Part shown: piece by piece, positions 7,893-15,933 of the stretch
Layout: every line of letters starts with the position of its first letter
Position numbering within the stretch: the first letter of the stretch is position 1
Assembly: GCA_902597095.1 (NCBI GenBank)
Contig: CACJWK010000013.1
Span: 1-60,409 of the forward strand
Reading direction: 5' to 3'
DNA length: 60,409 nucleotides
Source of the DNA: an uncultured Pseudohongiella sp.
Lineage (GTDB): Bacteria > Pseudomonadota > Gammaproteobacteria > Pseudomonadales > Pseudohongiellaceae
The notes under the pieces: generated by a model
What the model saw: only the letters and a program-made list of their open reading frames with translations
What the model was told of the DNA's origin: nothing
Databases searched by the model: none
Translations under genes and position numbers: made by a program

Positions 7893-8591
7893 CTAAGAGC
7901 GCTCCGAGAACTTTGCTTGAAGGGCCCTTGCACCCATTGTGTCTGCTTCCCGTTCAAGCGCCACCTCATCATTAACTTTTACACCACTATCCGTTTCAGT
8001 AGTTGCACGCACGCGACCCTGTGCCTGCTGAACTACATGCCATGCTTCATGTGGCAAATGCTTCTCCTGCCCTGATCCAACATGAATGTCATTCCCTTGC
8101 GCGTATGCATGGGCGTTCAACTGCGCTGGCTTTGGGGAATTATAGTGCACCCGTACTTCATCCATAGATATCCCTGAAAGAGCTTCAATGCCAGACTTGA
8201 GATTATCTGGCAAGCCGGTGTTATTTCGCTTACTTGGCAATAGTTCTTCGTCTTGAACACGCTGAGCTGTTTTGAATGCACCTTGCAATAACTCATCTTC
8301 TTCGACACGTTGAGCTGTCTTAGCTTTTCCTTGCAGTAGCTCATCTTCTTCAACCCGTTGAGCTGTCTTGAATTTTCTCTGCATTAGCTCTTCTTGACTG
8401 GATTGCAGCGCCTCCGATTTTGATCTTAGCGCCAGCTGGCGAGGGCTAGCCTCGAGAGAAATGTATTGTTTGGCCTGGAACGCAGAATTCTCGGAGGGTG
8501 TCACTGACACAGACTTCTGCGATGCTATTTGTCTCCTATCTTCAGATGCGGCTGGCGTGAACCCGGACTTATTGATCCTTCTCTCTTTCAC
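7893..8591 (-). CDS. DUF4157 (HEAWH) eCIS-associated protein with three 16-aa repeats
   Basis: A 232-aa protein starting at GTG 8591. Residues 1-70 are a polar leader. Residues 73-120 are three tandem 16-aa units (KTAQRVEEDELLQG type). Residues 124-190 form a DUF4157 domain: NTGLPDNLKSGIEALSGISM, VRVHYNSPKPAQLNAHAYAQ, NDIHVGSGQEKHLPHEAWH, with the zincin HExxH at 181-185 followed by VVQQ. The C-terminal tail GVKVNDEVALEREADTMG is the usual end of the family. DUF4157 proteins are frequent eCIS cargo or cargo-associated peptidases, and many are N-terminal to toxins; here nothing follows, so it may be a free-standing protease or helper. It is transcribed on the same strand as the large effector gene upstream of it. 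Confidence 0.88.
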   Translation of the reverse strand: MKERRINKSGFTPAASEDRRQIASQKSVSVTPSENSAFQAKQYISLEASPRQLALRSKSEALQSSQEELMQRKFKTAQRVEEDELLQGKAKTAQRVEEDELLQGAFKTAQRVQDEELLPSKRNNTGLPDNLKSGIEALSGISMDEVRVHYNSPKPAQLNAHAYAQGNDIHVGSGQEKHLPHEAWHVVQQAQGRVRATTETDSGVKVNDEVALEREADTMGARALQAKFSERS

Positions 8592-8797
8592 TTTATTCTC
8601 TAGATTAAAATAGCGAGCTTTGAAGGCAACCTTGACTAGGTGAGGGATCAGTATACCCGCAAGGCAAATTCAGGCAAGAAAAACAGACCACAAACTATAT
8701 ATCCAATTGCGTGAAAACCAAGCGCATCATCTAGTAACCGATATTGAGTCAGATTAATTCTTAATGGAGAAATGAGGATAAAGCGAGTAATCCACAG

Positions 8798-9266
8798 TTA
8801 GAAACAGATGAGCCTCATCAAGGCATCCCGGTGAGCTGTGAGGTTGCAGCAGAATACCCTCAAATAGAATGAAAAGAGCGATATATCTAGTGGCCGCTCG
8901 GGATAATCGACCATCACAGACTTGAAGAATAGCTGATTATTATCAATACAGAACTGACCCAATTCAGCGGCATTATTAGATTCAAGAACAGCCTGAATTA
9001 GAGCATCGCTTGGGGGGGGGAACGAATTCGCTAAGAAGACAATGAAACTGCAAAAATAAAAAAGGCGTCTCACTAGAGACTTCAACTAAAAAATAATTTA
9101 TCGCAATGATCGAATCATCCGGCAGTTTGATCTGCACCATGTAGGTTTCAAATGTTGGTGGTTGGAAGTAATCGAACGAAAAATTAGACTCCTTCAAAAG
9201 ATGATCTGCGATCTTGGACATACGTGGCTTATGAAAATTTTTGATAGCGTATTCAAGATCTTCCAT
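8798..9266 (-). pseudogene. Frameshifted, possibly phase-variable YbjN/T3S-chaperone-like gene
   Basis: Two overlapping frames (8982-9266, beginning MEDLEYAIKNF; and 8798-9085, useful from SDALIQAVLESNNAAELGQF) join into one sensible protein of 155 aa if one base is removed from a run of nine C at 9012-9020 (minus strand). With C9 translation ends 12 residues after the tract. The joined product has a small alpha/beta layout like YbjN or type III secretion chaperones (VQIKLPDDSIIAINYFLV ... LQFHCLLSEFVPPPSDAL ... GQFCIDNNQLFFKSVMV). It starts 4 bp after the stop of the large candidate effector, the classical place for a cognate chaperone. It could be a true pseudogene, a slippage-controlled gene or an assembly error. 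Confidence 0.65.
9012..9020. repeat. Homopolymer C9 (G9 on + strand) inside the chaperone-like gene
   Basis: Nine identical bases lie at the exact point where the two halves of the gene change frame. A tract of C8 (or C11) would restore the 155-aa reading frame; C9 breaks it. Such runs are typical slipped-strand contingency sites. Confidence 0.85.
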
Positions 9267-9270
9267 TTGC

Positions 9271-11259
9271 TCACCTCGTTTTCATTTTTTCAATCACGTA
9301 GCCAACCAAGGCATTACCCCTATCCCTACTAGCTTGGTTTGCAATTGCTTTTACGACCGCGACACTTGCTCCTGTTCCAAGAACCTTAGTTTCTACCCAA
9401 CCGTAATTCTTATTTAAGGAAGCGATTGATGCTTCGCTGGAAGATTGGCCTTGAGAAGCGACCCTCCCATCATGATCGGCTATATTATCGACGAGCCGTC
9501 TTGCTGTGGCGAAGTAGCGGCGCTGCTTGGAAGAATCACTTTTTAGAATGTCAGACACATCGTAAACCGAAGAACCGAATAAGCCATTCTTAGCACCGTC
9601 AGAGAAATTCTTTGCACCGCTGTTGCGAGCTGAAAATTTTATTGAATTACCACCTGCTCGCGCAATTCCAATAGCAGCTGTACCAGCTCTCATCGCTGCC
9701 CCGGCCACAGCACCAGATCCGGATAAGGTGGCGATATCGGCACCTAAGTTAACCAGATCGGTAAAAATACCAATCTTAGCGTTTCTAGATCGCTTCGATT
9801 TTATTTCCTGCAGGTGGTTGATTAGCGTCTGATCATCTATCAAGGCATCAATCATTTCACGACTCACACCAAGCTGCAAAAGCCTATCAGTCTCCGCGCC
9901 AATGGCGTTTATGTCGAGAGCATTCTTTTTTTCTATTTCTTCGATTCTGGAATAATTCCGCGGATAGCGTTTTTTCAATCTTTTTTGTAGCTCATTATTG
10001 CCCTTTGCTCTTTGGTACTCAGAGAATATTTCTGGATTGTCTCTTTGTTGCTGCCTAAACTCGGCCGTAGTAATTAAAAGATTGCGAAAACCCTTACTCT
10101 TTAAAACCTGCGTAATTTCCTTTTTTTTGCTTTCGTCTCCGACTACAGACGAAAGAATGTTCTCTGTCTGTGACGCCTCGGCGGTATTACCCAAATCAAG
10201 ATTGCCTTGTTTAATGAGGGCCACTATCCGGCTTATAAGCGATACAGCTCCAACTACAACGGAGTAAAAGGGAATCGCTGCTTGCACTAAATTATCAGTG
10301 CCCTTTTGATATCCATTTATCAGTGACAGAGCTTGGGTCGTGCCAGAAATTGAGGATTCAAATGCCGCCTTCAACTCTCTGATCTTATTAGGTGATGCTT
10401 CCTTCTCTTCCTTTACTGTTTGATACTCCTCATATTTTTCCTTCAGCTGCATCGCAGACTTATAGCCAGACTTTAGCAGGTCAATGATACCGCGAGAATA
10501 TGCTGAGCGAGCCTTCTCATCCCCATCATCCTCTCCTTTGGACTGGGAATTGTTCGTTTCTTTTTTGCTACTTTGATCCGCACCCACCGATTCCTGATAG
10601 CTTTCAAAACTAGCATCTGCCTTCTTCAAGATTGAAAATTCGCTCGGCCGATCCAAAAAACTCTGTAAACGAGGATCTGTTTTTGAGACCTCCTCGGGCT
10701 TAACATCTGGCGCAGGTATCGGACCGTCCGTAGGATCTACAGCTGGCGTCTTATCGCCATGACCAGGTGTTTGTGACCCCCCCAATAAGGCAAGACCCAC
10801 CATCCTAGACCATTCATTATCTGCTGCAGTCGAATCAGTATCCCTGCCTCCTGCTAGCTGTGAACTTGATTGCTCTTCCTTTTTAGAGCTGTCATTTATT
10901 TCTTTGTTCTGCTGGACTCTTGATTGGAAAATATCGATGGAGTCGTGCTTCTGCCAAATTGCTGGCACCGCGCGCATTGATTTCGGTTTAGGAGATAGAC
11001 TGGCGTCTGACAAGCTATGTGACAGAAGGCGTTTGAGTTGAGCAGCCCTATGCCCGTTGCGTTTTAAAGAATCTATGGCGAAGTCTGCCGAGGATAATGG
11101 GCCTTTTCGGGAACGTACTCGGTCTTGAGAGTTGGCGCACAACGAAGACTCTGGTGCCGTTTCACCCTCCAGATGATAAGCAGAAGCCCTGCTGGAATCT
11201 GTTTGATTCGCCGCTGACCGCAAATCTTCGAGGCTTCTTTTCTTTTTACTCTCTTTCAT
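9271..11259 (-). CDS. Large candidate eCIS effector with hydrophobic C-terminal half
   Basis: About 662 aa from ATG 11259 (a GTG at 11265 is in frame). The first 250 residues are polar, Ser/Gln/Lys/Asp-rich and probably disordered; the start MKESKKKRSLEDLRSAAN resembles the starts of the other cargo candidates here (MKES..., MKER...). Residues about 255-320 are helical and charged. Two long hydrophobic segments follow, about 326-352 (AAIPFYSVVVGAVSLISRIV) and about 498-540 (Gly/Ala-rich, TLSGSGAVAGAAMRAGTAAI), and another near the C-terminus (TGASVAVVKAIA). There is no signal peptide and no domain I can name. Position in the eCIS cargo island and the adjacent chaperone-like gene suggest an injected, perhaps membrane-inserting or pore-forming, toxin. 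Function is inference. Confidence 0.65.
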   Translation of the reverse strand: MKESKKKRSLEDLRSAANQTDSSRASAYHLEGETAPESSLCANSQDRVRSRKGPLSSADFAIDSLKRNGHRAAQLKRLLSHSLSDASLSPKPKSMRAVPAIWQKHDSIDIFQSRVQQNKEINDSSKKEEQSSSQLAGGRDTDSTAADNEWSRMVGLALLGGSQTPGHGDKTPAVDPTDGPIPAPDVKPEEVSKTDPRLQSFLDRPSEFSILKKADASFESYQESVGADQSSKKETNNSQSKGEDDGDEKARSAYSRGIIDLLKSGYKSAMQLKEKYEEYQTVKEEKEASPNKIRELKAAFESSISGTTQALSLINGYQKGTDNLVQAAIPFYSVVVGAVSLISRIVALIKQGNLDLGNTAEASQTENILSSVVGDESKKKEITQVLKSKGFRNLLITTAEFRQQQRDNPEIFSEYQRAKGNNELQKRLKKRYPRNYSRIEEIEKKNALDINAIGAETDRLLQLGVSREMIDALIDDQTLINHLQEIKSKRSRNAKIGIFTDLVNLGADIATLSGSGAVAGAAMRAGTAAIGIARAGGNSIKFSARNSGAKNFSDGAKNGLFGSSVYDVSDILKSDSSKQRRYFATARRLVDNIADHDGRVASQGQSSSEASIASLNKNYGWVETKVLGTGASVAVVKAIANQASRDRGNALVGYVIEKMKTR

Positions 11260-12053
11260 CGACACGATTTGAATACATATACTTTTACAGTGATCTTGTT
11301 TCGCAAGATTTCAACCTTTAAACAGGCCAAGGGGTATCAATAAATAAATCAGAACTGCCATGCTAGGGGAAAACCATTTTCGCACCACAAGCCTCCTGTT
11401 CCTTCGCAGCAATAGTACCACTAAACTTCATCCAAGAAGGCTGAGATAAAGTCCAAAATGACAACAAGAATCTCTGCAAGTGGTAAATGGGAGGATTCTT
11501 TGAGCGCTTTGATCCTTGTCATAGTTCTCGCTGCATTTTGTTATTTGAAGCCAAAAATGATCATTAATGTTAAGGGAAGTCAGCCTAATTGTTATATTCT
11601 TTGCAGAGTACTCGAGCCGACAGGCTCTTATTAAAAGCACTATAGTCAGTCTTGGCTCCAAGGAAGTAAGCGCAGCTAGTCTTCAATGGAAATATCGATA
11701 CAATTAAGACCGCTCAGACGCAATATCTCACAACTGATGACGGAAAGCGGCATTGCAAGGCTGTGGAAATATCTAACTTTAAGTTACGCAGGCTTTTTTA
11801 GTGAAATCGAAGCAAACCAAACAATTTTGGAACTACCATAAATAATGCCCGATTAGATTTAGCGTCAGCAAGCACCTTATTTTCTAAGTATACCGAAATG
11901 GAAAAAATATGAGCTAACCTACTAAGATCCAATGGATTTTAGCAACAAGCTAGTGAACTTCGTAATCTGCCATAACAAAAGAAACTCTTCCGGCATTTTT
12001 TCTATCTGATTGACAATCAGCCGAACTAGACGGCCCCCGATAAATAAGTATTC
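11260..12053. other. Divergent intergenic region between two cargo transcription units
   Basis: About 790 bp separate the leftward effector gene and the rightward toxin gene. I see no convincing gene: frames are short and lack family features. It is AT-rich and presumably holds promoters for both units, but I cannot pick defined -35/-10 boxes with confidence. Confidence 0.5.
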
Positions 12054-13502
12054 ATGAAAGAGTCTTTATTCAAACCAAACTCAGAACCCGCTTCTCATCG
12101 CTCGGAGCAAAAACCAAGTACTGCAGAAAAGACACAGCATTCAACACAGTCAAAATCAAAGAAAGATGCCAATTCCGGCACAGGCGCCACAAACCTAAAT
12201 AGCGTCCAACAATCGGCCAAACAACGCAAATTATCGAACACCATCGAAAATAGCGCCTTAGTTCGCTCGCAAGAATCTGCTGTTCAAAAAATTACAGCCT
12301 CCCAAACCCGGTCTACAAGGTCAGATTCGTCAAACTCTGTGCAGCTCAAAGATAAAGTTAAGGTCAATGATGATCAAAGCCTCAAAACTTTAGCTGATGT
12401 TATGGGAACTAGTGCATTACAGCGCGGCAATGCCCAGACTGAACTTCAACTAAAAGGCAAAGACCTTTCGGACCACCATTCCCAGCCGCGGAGTGCAGAA
12501 TCACAGACGGCGCAATTGGAGGATGCTCGCTTTCATCGGCCTGAAAATGATAGCGGGGTTGATGCTGCAGAAGACTACGCAAAAGCGAACGCAAGAGACG
12601 ACACAAGAGAAACCTATCTGGAAGCCAAAGAGAAGGGCAAACAGGTCGCCAATGAAGCTTTTTTAAATAGCCAATCGCCTTTTGACCATCCCGGATTTGC
12701 ACTGTTCAAAAGCCGGTTATCGAAACTTTTTACAGATCTTGATCCAGACTCCTCGGGCGAAGCTGAGCAGCAAGCAAAGATAGTCTGGAGAGAAGTACTG
12801 GAGAAGGAGAAATCACAACAAAATAATGACACAGTTCCCATGACCAACCGAGGCGCCGGTTGGATCAACATGGAGCAACTGAGAGAGGACCACGTCAATA
12901 AAACTGAGAACAATGTGTTGAGTAGCTTTTCAATGGTAGAGAACACGGTTCAAAAAGCGCTTAATAATCAGTTTATGAAGGCTGACTCCTGTGCTTTTTG
13001 GTCAGGCGCTGTTGCCAAAGACGTCGTTTTAAACTATGAGGGCGCTGATGTAGGCCTCGAAACGTCGGCCCTAGGCGGACTCTTCGATGACATCAACATC
13101 AATGGAAAATATGATGGCGCACTTTGGGCTGGCCTATCCCACATGTATGCTAATGCCGTTGTTCAAAATGCCGGCGGCAAAGAAGTTCGAGTCTTCTGCT
13201 CTCCTGGAGCAAGGAAGTCAAATATATACACCGCAGTTGAGTTTCCGGCGTTAAAGGCTGCTTTTGAGGCAGGTAAAATTGGCATACTCAACTTTCCTTG
13301 CGCACCACAAGTACAGTGGAATGCCGACAAGGGGGAGGTTGAGACAATAGAAAAAGCCGATCCGGCTATCGAGGTAGGCGGTATTCCTGGCACATACAAA
13401 CCAATCGTCGGAGGCATTGCAGCAAGAGCGGACGCTATTAAAACTGCTGATATACGGCTCAAAGTACGTCAAAAGCAAGCAGATCCAAATCGAACGCCTT
13501 AA
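12054..13502 (+). CDS. Candidate eCIS toxin with DUF4157-type leader tail
   Basis: A 482-aa protein. It starts MKESLFKPNSEPASH and residues 1-150 are polar. Residues 102-124 (KVKVNDDQSLKTLADVMGTS, then ALQ) closely match the C-terminal tail of the neighbouring DUF4157 protein (VKVNDEVALEREADTMGARA, then LQ), although the HExxH part is absent. This looks like a retained leader or packaging module. The C-terminal domain (about 300-480) contains CAFWSG at 313-318, GLETSALGG, ALWAGLSHMYANA and SNIYTAVEFPAL. This FWSG/LE-T/W-x3-S/E-P-L order recalls enzymatic C-terminal domains of polymorphic toxins, some of which act on NAD, but I cannot assign a reaction. A HEAT-repeat gene follows 19 bp later, arranged like a toxin-immunity pair. 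Confidence 0.65.
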   Translation: MKESLFKPNSEPASHRSEQKPSTAEKTQHSTQSKSKKDANSGTGATNLNSVQQSAKQRKLSNTIENSALVRSQESAVQKITASQTRSTRSDSSNSVQLKDKVKVNDDQSLKTLADVMGTSALQRGNAQTELQLKGKDLSDHHSQPRSAESQTAQLEDARFHRPENDSGVDAAEDYAKANARDDTRETYLEAKEKGKQVANEAFLNSQSPFDHPGFALFKSRLSKLFTDLDPDSSGEAEQQAKIVWREVLEKEKSQQNNDTVPMTNRGAGWINMEQLREDHVNKTENNVLSSFSMVENTVQKALNNQFMKADSCAFWSGAVAKDVVLNYEGADVGLETSALGGLFDDININGKYDGALWAGLSHMYANAVVQNAGGKEVRVFCSPGARKSNIYTAVEFPALKAAFEAGKIGILNFPCAPQVQWNADKGEVETIEKADPAIEVGGIPGTYKPIVGGIAARADAIKTADIRLKVRQKQADPNRTP

Positions 13503-13521
13503 TTACTAGTGGAAATAGGTC

Positions 13522-14448
13522 ATGGGTATCGCTTTAGAAGATTTTTTTAAGCAACTTGAAGAGCAACGCGATGATCCGCGTACGGTATTTTATGATGCTA
13601 GTTCAATAATCGAACTAAGCGAAGAAGATCAAGTTAAAGCTGAAGAAAGGTTGCTTGTCTGGTCTGCTGCAGAAGATTCTCGAGCTGTTGAGGCTCTACC
13701 CTTTGTTACCGAGGAGCGAGCAATTGCTTTATTAGAATCATTACGCGGCAAGGGGAATACTTGGTTTCGAGCTTCCGTAATTCGCACACTGGCACGAATT
13801 CGTGGCGACGCAAATGATATTGAACAGCTGCAAGATTCTTTACAGCAACTCGACCCCGTTGAGCGCACTCTGGCTGCCTATAGTATTAAACAATCTGAGA
13901 AAACTTCAGCTATTGCACCGCTTCTAGATTTGCTGCATGACCCTACAGTAAGCGTTAGGGTTCATGCCCAAGAAGGTCTTGTTCAGAAATTGGGCCTAAC
14001 GCTATACGACGAACCTCGCCAGTCCCCTCTCCGCTCCATGCAGTTAGCAGGTATGTGTACGCTGTCAACTGTTTGGCCTAGCGCTCAACTTAAACTCCGC
14101 AGGGTTTTTGAAGCCTGCCTAAGTGGCGCGAGCCCCGACGAATTAGATTTGGTATATCGGAGATCTAAAAACGCAGAGCTAGCTGAAATATTTTGGCGAG
14201 CACTTACGGATGAAAGTACACCATTGCCCCTCGAGCTCGTGTCTGCAATAAGTCAGCATGACCGCGCATGGCTTGAGGCTGTTTTAATGGTTCGTCTTGT
14301 TTACTGCGACCCTCGTAGCCCCGAAGCATTAATGGCCTTAGAAGCAGATGGGCTGAATGTTCATTTGAGGGAAGCGATTGCTATCGCCGATACAAGTGAA
14401 TACAACTTTATTAGTGCTGCCGAAGCTGTACTGGAAAGAATTGCTTAG
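13522..14448 (+). CDS. HEAT-repeat-like protein, candidate immunity partner
   Basis: A 308-aa all-alpha protein with repeated helical hairpins: ERAIALLESLRGKGNTWFRA with SVIRTLARIRG, then VERTLAAYSIKQSEKTSAIA and PLLDLLHDPTVSVRVHAQEG, the usual HEAT/PBS-lyase-like signature. It has no signal peptide. It lies 19 bp after the 482-aa candidate toxin on the same strand and nothing else follows, so the two form a two-gene unit. HEAT-like proteins serve as immunity proteins in several polymorphic toxin systems, and by position it may neutralise the toxin in the producer. It could also be a cargo-loading factor. Family layout is seen directly; the role is inferred. Confidence 0.65.
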   Translation: MGIALEDFFKQLEEQRDDPRTVFYDASSIIELSEEDQVKAEERLLVWSAAEDSRAVEALPFVTEERAIALLESLRGKGNTWFRASVIRTLARIRGDANDIEQLQDSLQQLDPVERTLAAYSIKQSEKTSAIAPLLDLLHDPTVSVRVHAQEGLVQKLGLTLYDEPRQSPLRSMQLAGMCTLSTVWPSAQLKLRRVFEACLSGASPDELDLVYRRSKNAELAEIFWRALTDESTPLPLELVSAISQHDRAWLEAVLMVRLVYCDPRSPEALMALEADGLNVHLREAIAIADTSEYNFISAAEAVLERIA

Positions 14449-14499
14449 TTGGAAAATAACCGCTCACCGGATCTGCGAGACAAGCGCACCGGACTCAGA

Positions 14500-14717
14500 G
14501 CAGTTTGGGCCAAATTTGGACCTCTGCCGCGCAACCCACCACAACTAATGCCAACAAGTGGCGTTAGAAAAGCTATGGTGATACCTTATTCCAAGTGACG
14601 CGCTGTTGTGGTGAGTTGTGGTAGATTGTCTGCGAGGGACTCATAATCGGTCGGTCCGAGGTTCGAGTCCTCGTGGGCCTACCAACTAAATCAATAAATT
14701 ACGTGCTGCTACTCTGC
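14500..14717 (+). repeat. Accessory-region repeat, copy A, with tRNA 3'-end-like remnant
   Basis: This unit begins with a near-palindrome around 14506-14522 (GGGCCAAATTTGGACC), carries CCCACCACAACTA, and ends with a tRNA-like 3' half (14622-14684). In the latter, the T arm is intact (CGAGG/CCTCG around TTCGAGT, 14657-14673), the anticodon-loop-like CTCATAA follows a decayed stem, and CCA ends at 14684. The 5' half of the tRNA is missing. A second, more decayed copy of the whole unit is at 53576-53758, and the tRNA-like part recurs at 25266-25327. It looks like an old integration end (tRNA-type attachment site). No integrase is visible in the window. Confidence 0.6.
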
Positions 14718-15254
14718 ACCTAACCCAGCAAATCATTTACGGTGTAACTATGTATGTAAGCACAATGTTGCCATAGATCATCTAACCCCTCGAACGACCC
14801 CACCCCTTTCTAAATAGACCGTCATCTGGCAGCACCCAACCCCGGGGATACCCCTCTTTAGCATATTGAACGTCATCGGTCTCGAACTTAGCCGATGGGA
14901 AATCAAAAACAATTTAGTATGATGGTTGTTCAGCGATAATTTAACCTTATTAGCCGTCCTGACGGACTCTCCTTCGTTAATTATCCACGACCCCCTGTTC
15001 GGTAGCCTCTGACTGTTCAAGTACTTGCGTAATTGCGCAAAAATCACCCCGATTCCTTAAACTTTCTATAACTACCTATTAGAGAAGTTTGGGGAAAACA
15101 CTGCTGAATAGCGCAATAGCGCACGAGTCCTTTGTTTGTACCAGTTGGTGGTCACAACCTCTTTAATCTTACTGCCTTTGAGCGTGAGTTTGTCAGACGC
15201 CACAGTGAAGCCATGTTTCCTCTATGATCTGGAAAAACTACCTGACGAAAACTT
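14718..15254. other. Intergenic stretch without recognised gene
   Basis: Short frames exist on both strands, including an 89-codon one on the minus strand, but none shows family features. It lies between the tRNA-like remnant and a broken protease gene, which fits decayed accessory DNA. Confidence 0.4.
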
Positions 15255-15832
15255 GTGGTACCCATTGTTGTCGCACCACCTGTCATAGTTCCTGTACAGG
15301 TCAGTGAAGAGATTGGCCTCCAAACAGGATGGCTAGTCCTAGACCCTGGACGTAATTCGAGTGGGCAAACCTACTCTATCGTCGCCTTCCGAGATTCACA
15401 AGGAGTGGTATCAGCGCAAACTACTGTTGAAACAGCGAGCACAGCGAGTGTTTATGTCAGTAGTCATGATCCGTTTTCAGAACAGTATGATAGAAGTTCA
15501 GGCAGCCCGTTGTTTAGGGATGACAATAACCTTATTGGTATAAAGGCAACCGCAACGTGATGGGCTGATATCGGTGGAATATACGACTTTATTAGATCAA
15601 CGCTCAGCGAAAATGATAACTTGCTAGTCGACTTGAGACCGCCGACCCAAATATCCGAAAGTCCAACAGAAGATCCCACGGGCGTGGTCCTTGCTACGGA
15701 TATAGTCTTCAATTTTTCAGAAGACATATCGCCCGGAATTGGAACGTTAGTTTTAAGACTCTCTCCGGCGATATTGTAGAAACCTTTGAAATTGCTTCTA
15801 ATAATCGCGTGCAATCTCTGAATCTGTACTGA
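15255..15832 (+). pseudogene. Broken secreted serine protease with SbsA-type Ig-like domain
   Basis: The first frame (from 15255) contains the S1/V8-type active-site segment SSGSPLFRDDNNLIGIKA, and an in-frame TGA at 15558 interrupts it. Translation beyond the stop continues sensibly (WADIGGIYDFIRSTLSEN), then enters a bacterial Ig-like (SbsA/Big_5-like) domain: SPTEDPTGVVLATDIVFNFS. One more frameshift near 15752 is needed to read on into KTLSGDIVETFEIASNNRV. The N-terminal half with the catalytic His and Asp is not visible upstream in any frame. The gene is thus a 5'-truncated remnant with at least two further lesions, probably once an exported trypsin-like protease. Confidence 0.65.
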
Positions 15833-15933
15833 CCATAACTCCTATGGAGCTTTATACCGTTGCCGGGTCCGTTTCGATAGCGCATTGCACTGAGCGTATG
15901 TCATGCGCCCGCCGGGAGTTATACTAGCAGTCA

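Noticed and set aside
11428..11661. 77-codon minus-strand frame in the cargo intergenic region
   Set aside because: Low-quality translation with scattered Cys/His and no motif.
14622..14684. A functional tRNA gene with CAT anticodon
   Set aside because: Only the T arm is intact; the anticodon stem is mismatched and no 5' acceptor strand complementary to TGGGCCT or D arm is found upstream. Treated as a remnant.
14778..15047. 89-codon minus-strand frame
   Set aside because: No recognisable family, no ribosome site that stands out, and located in decayed DNA. Could be a fragment but cannot be supported.
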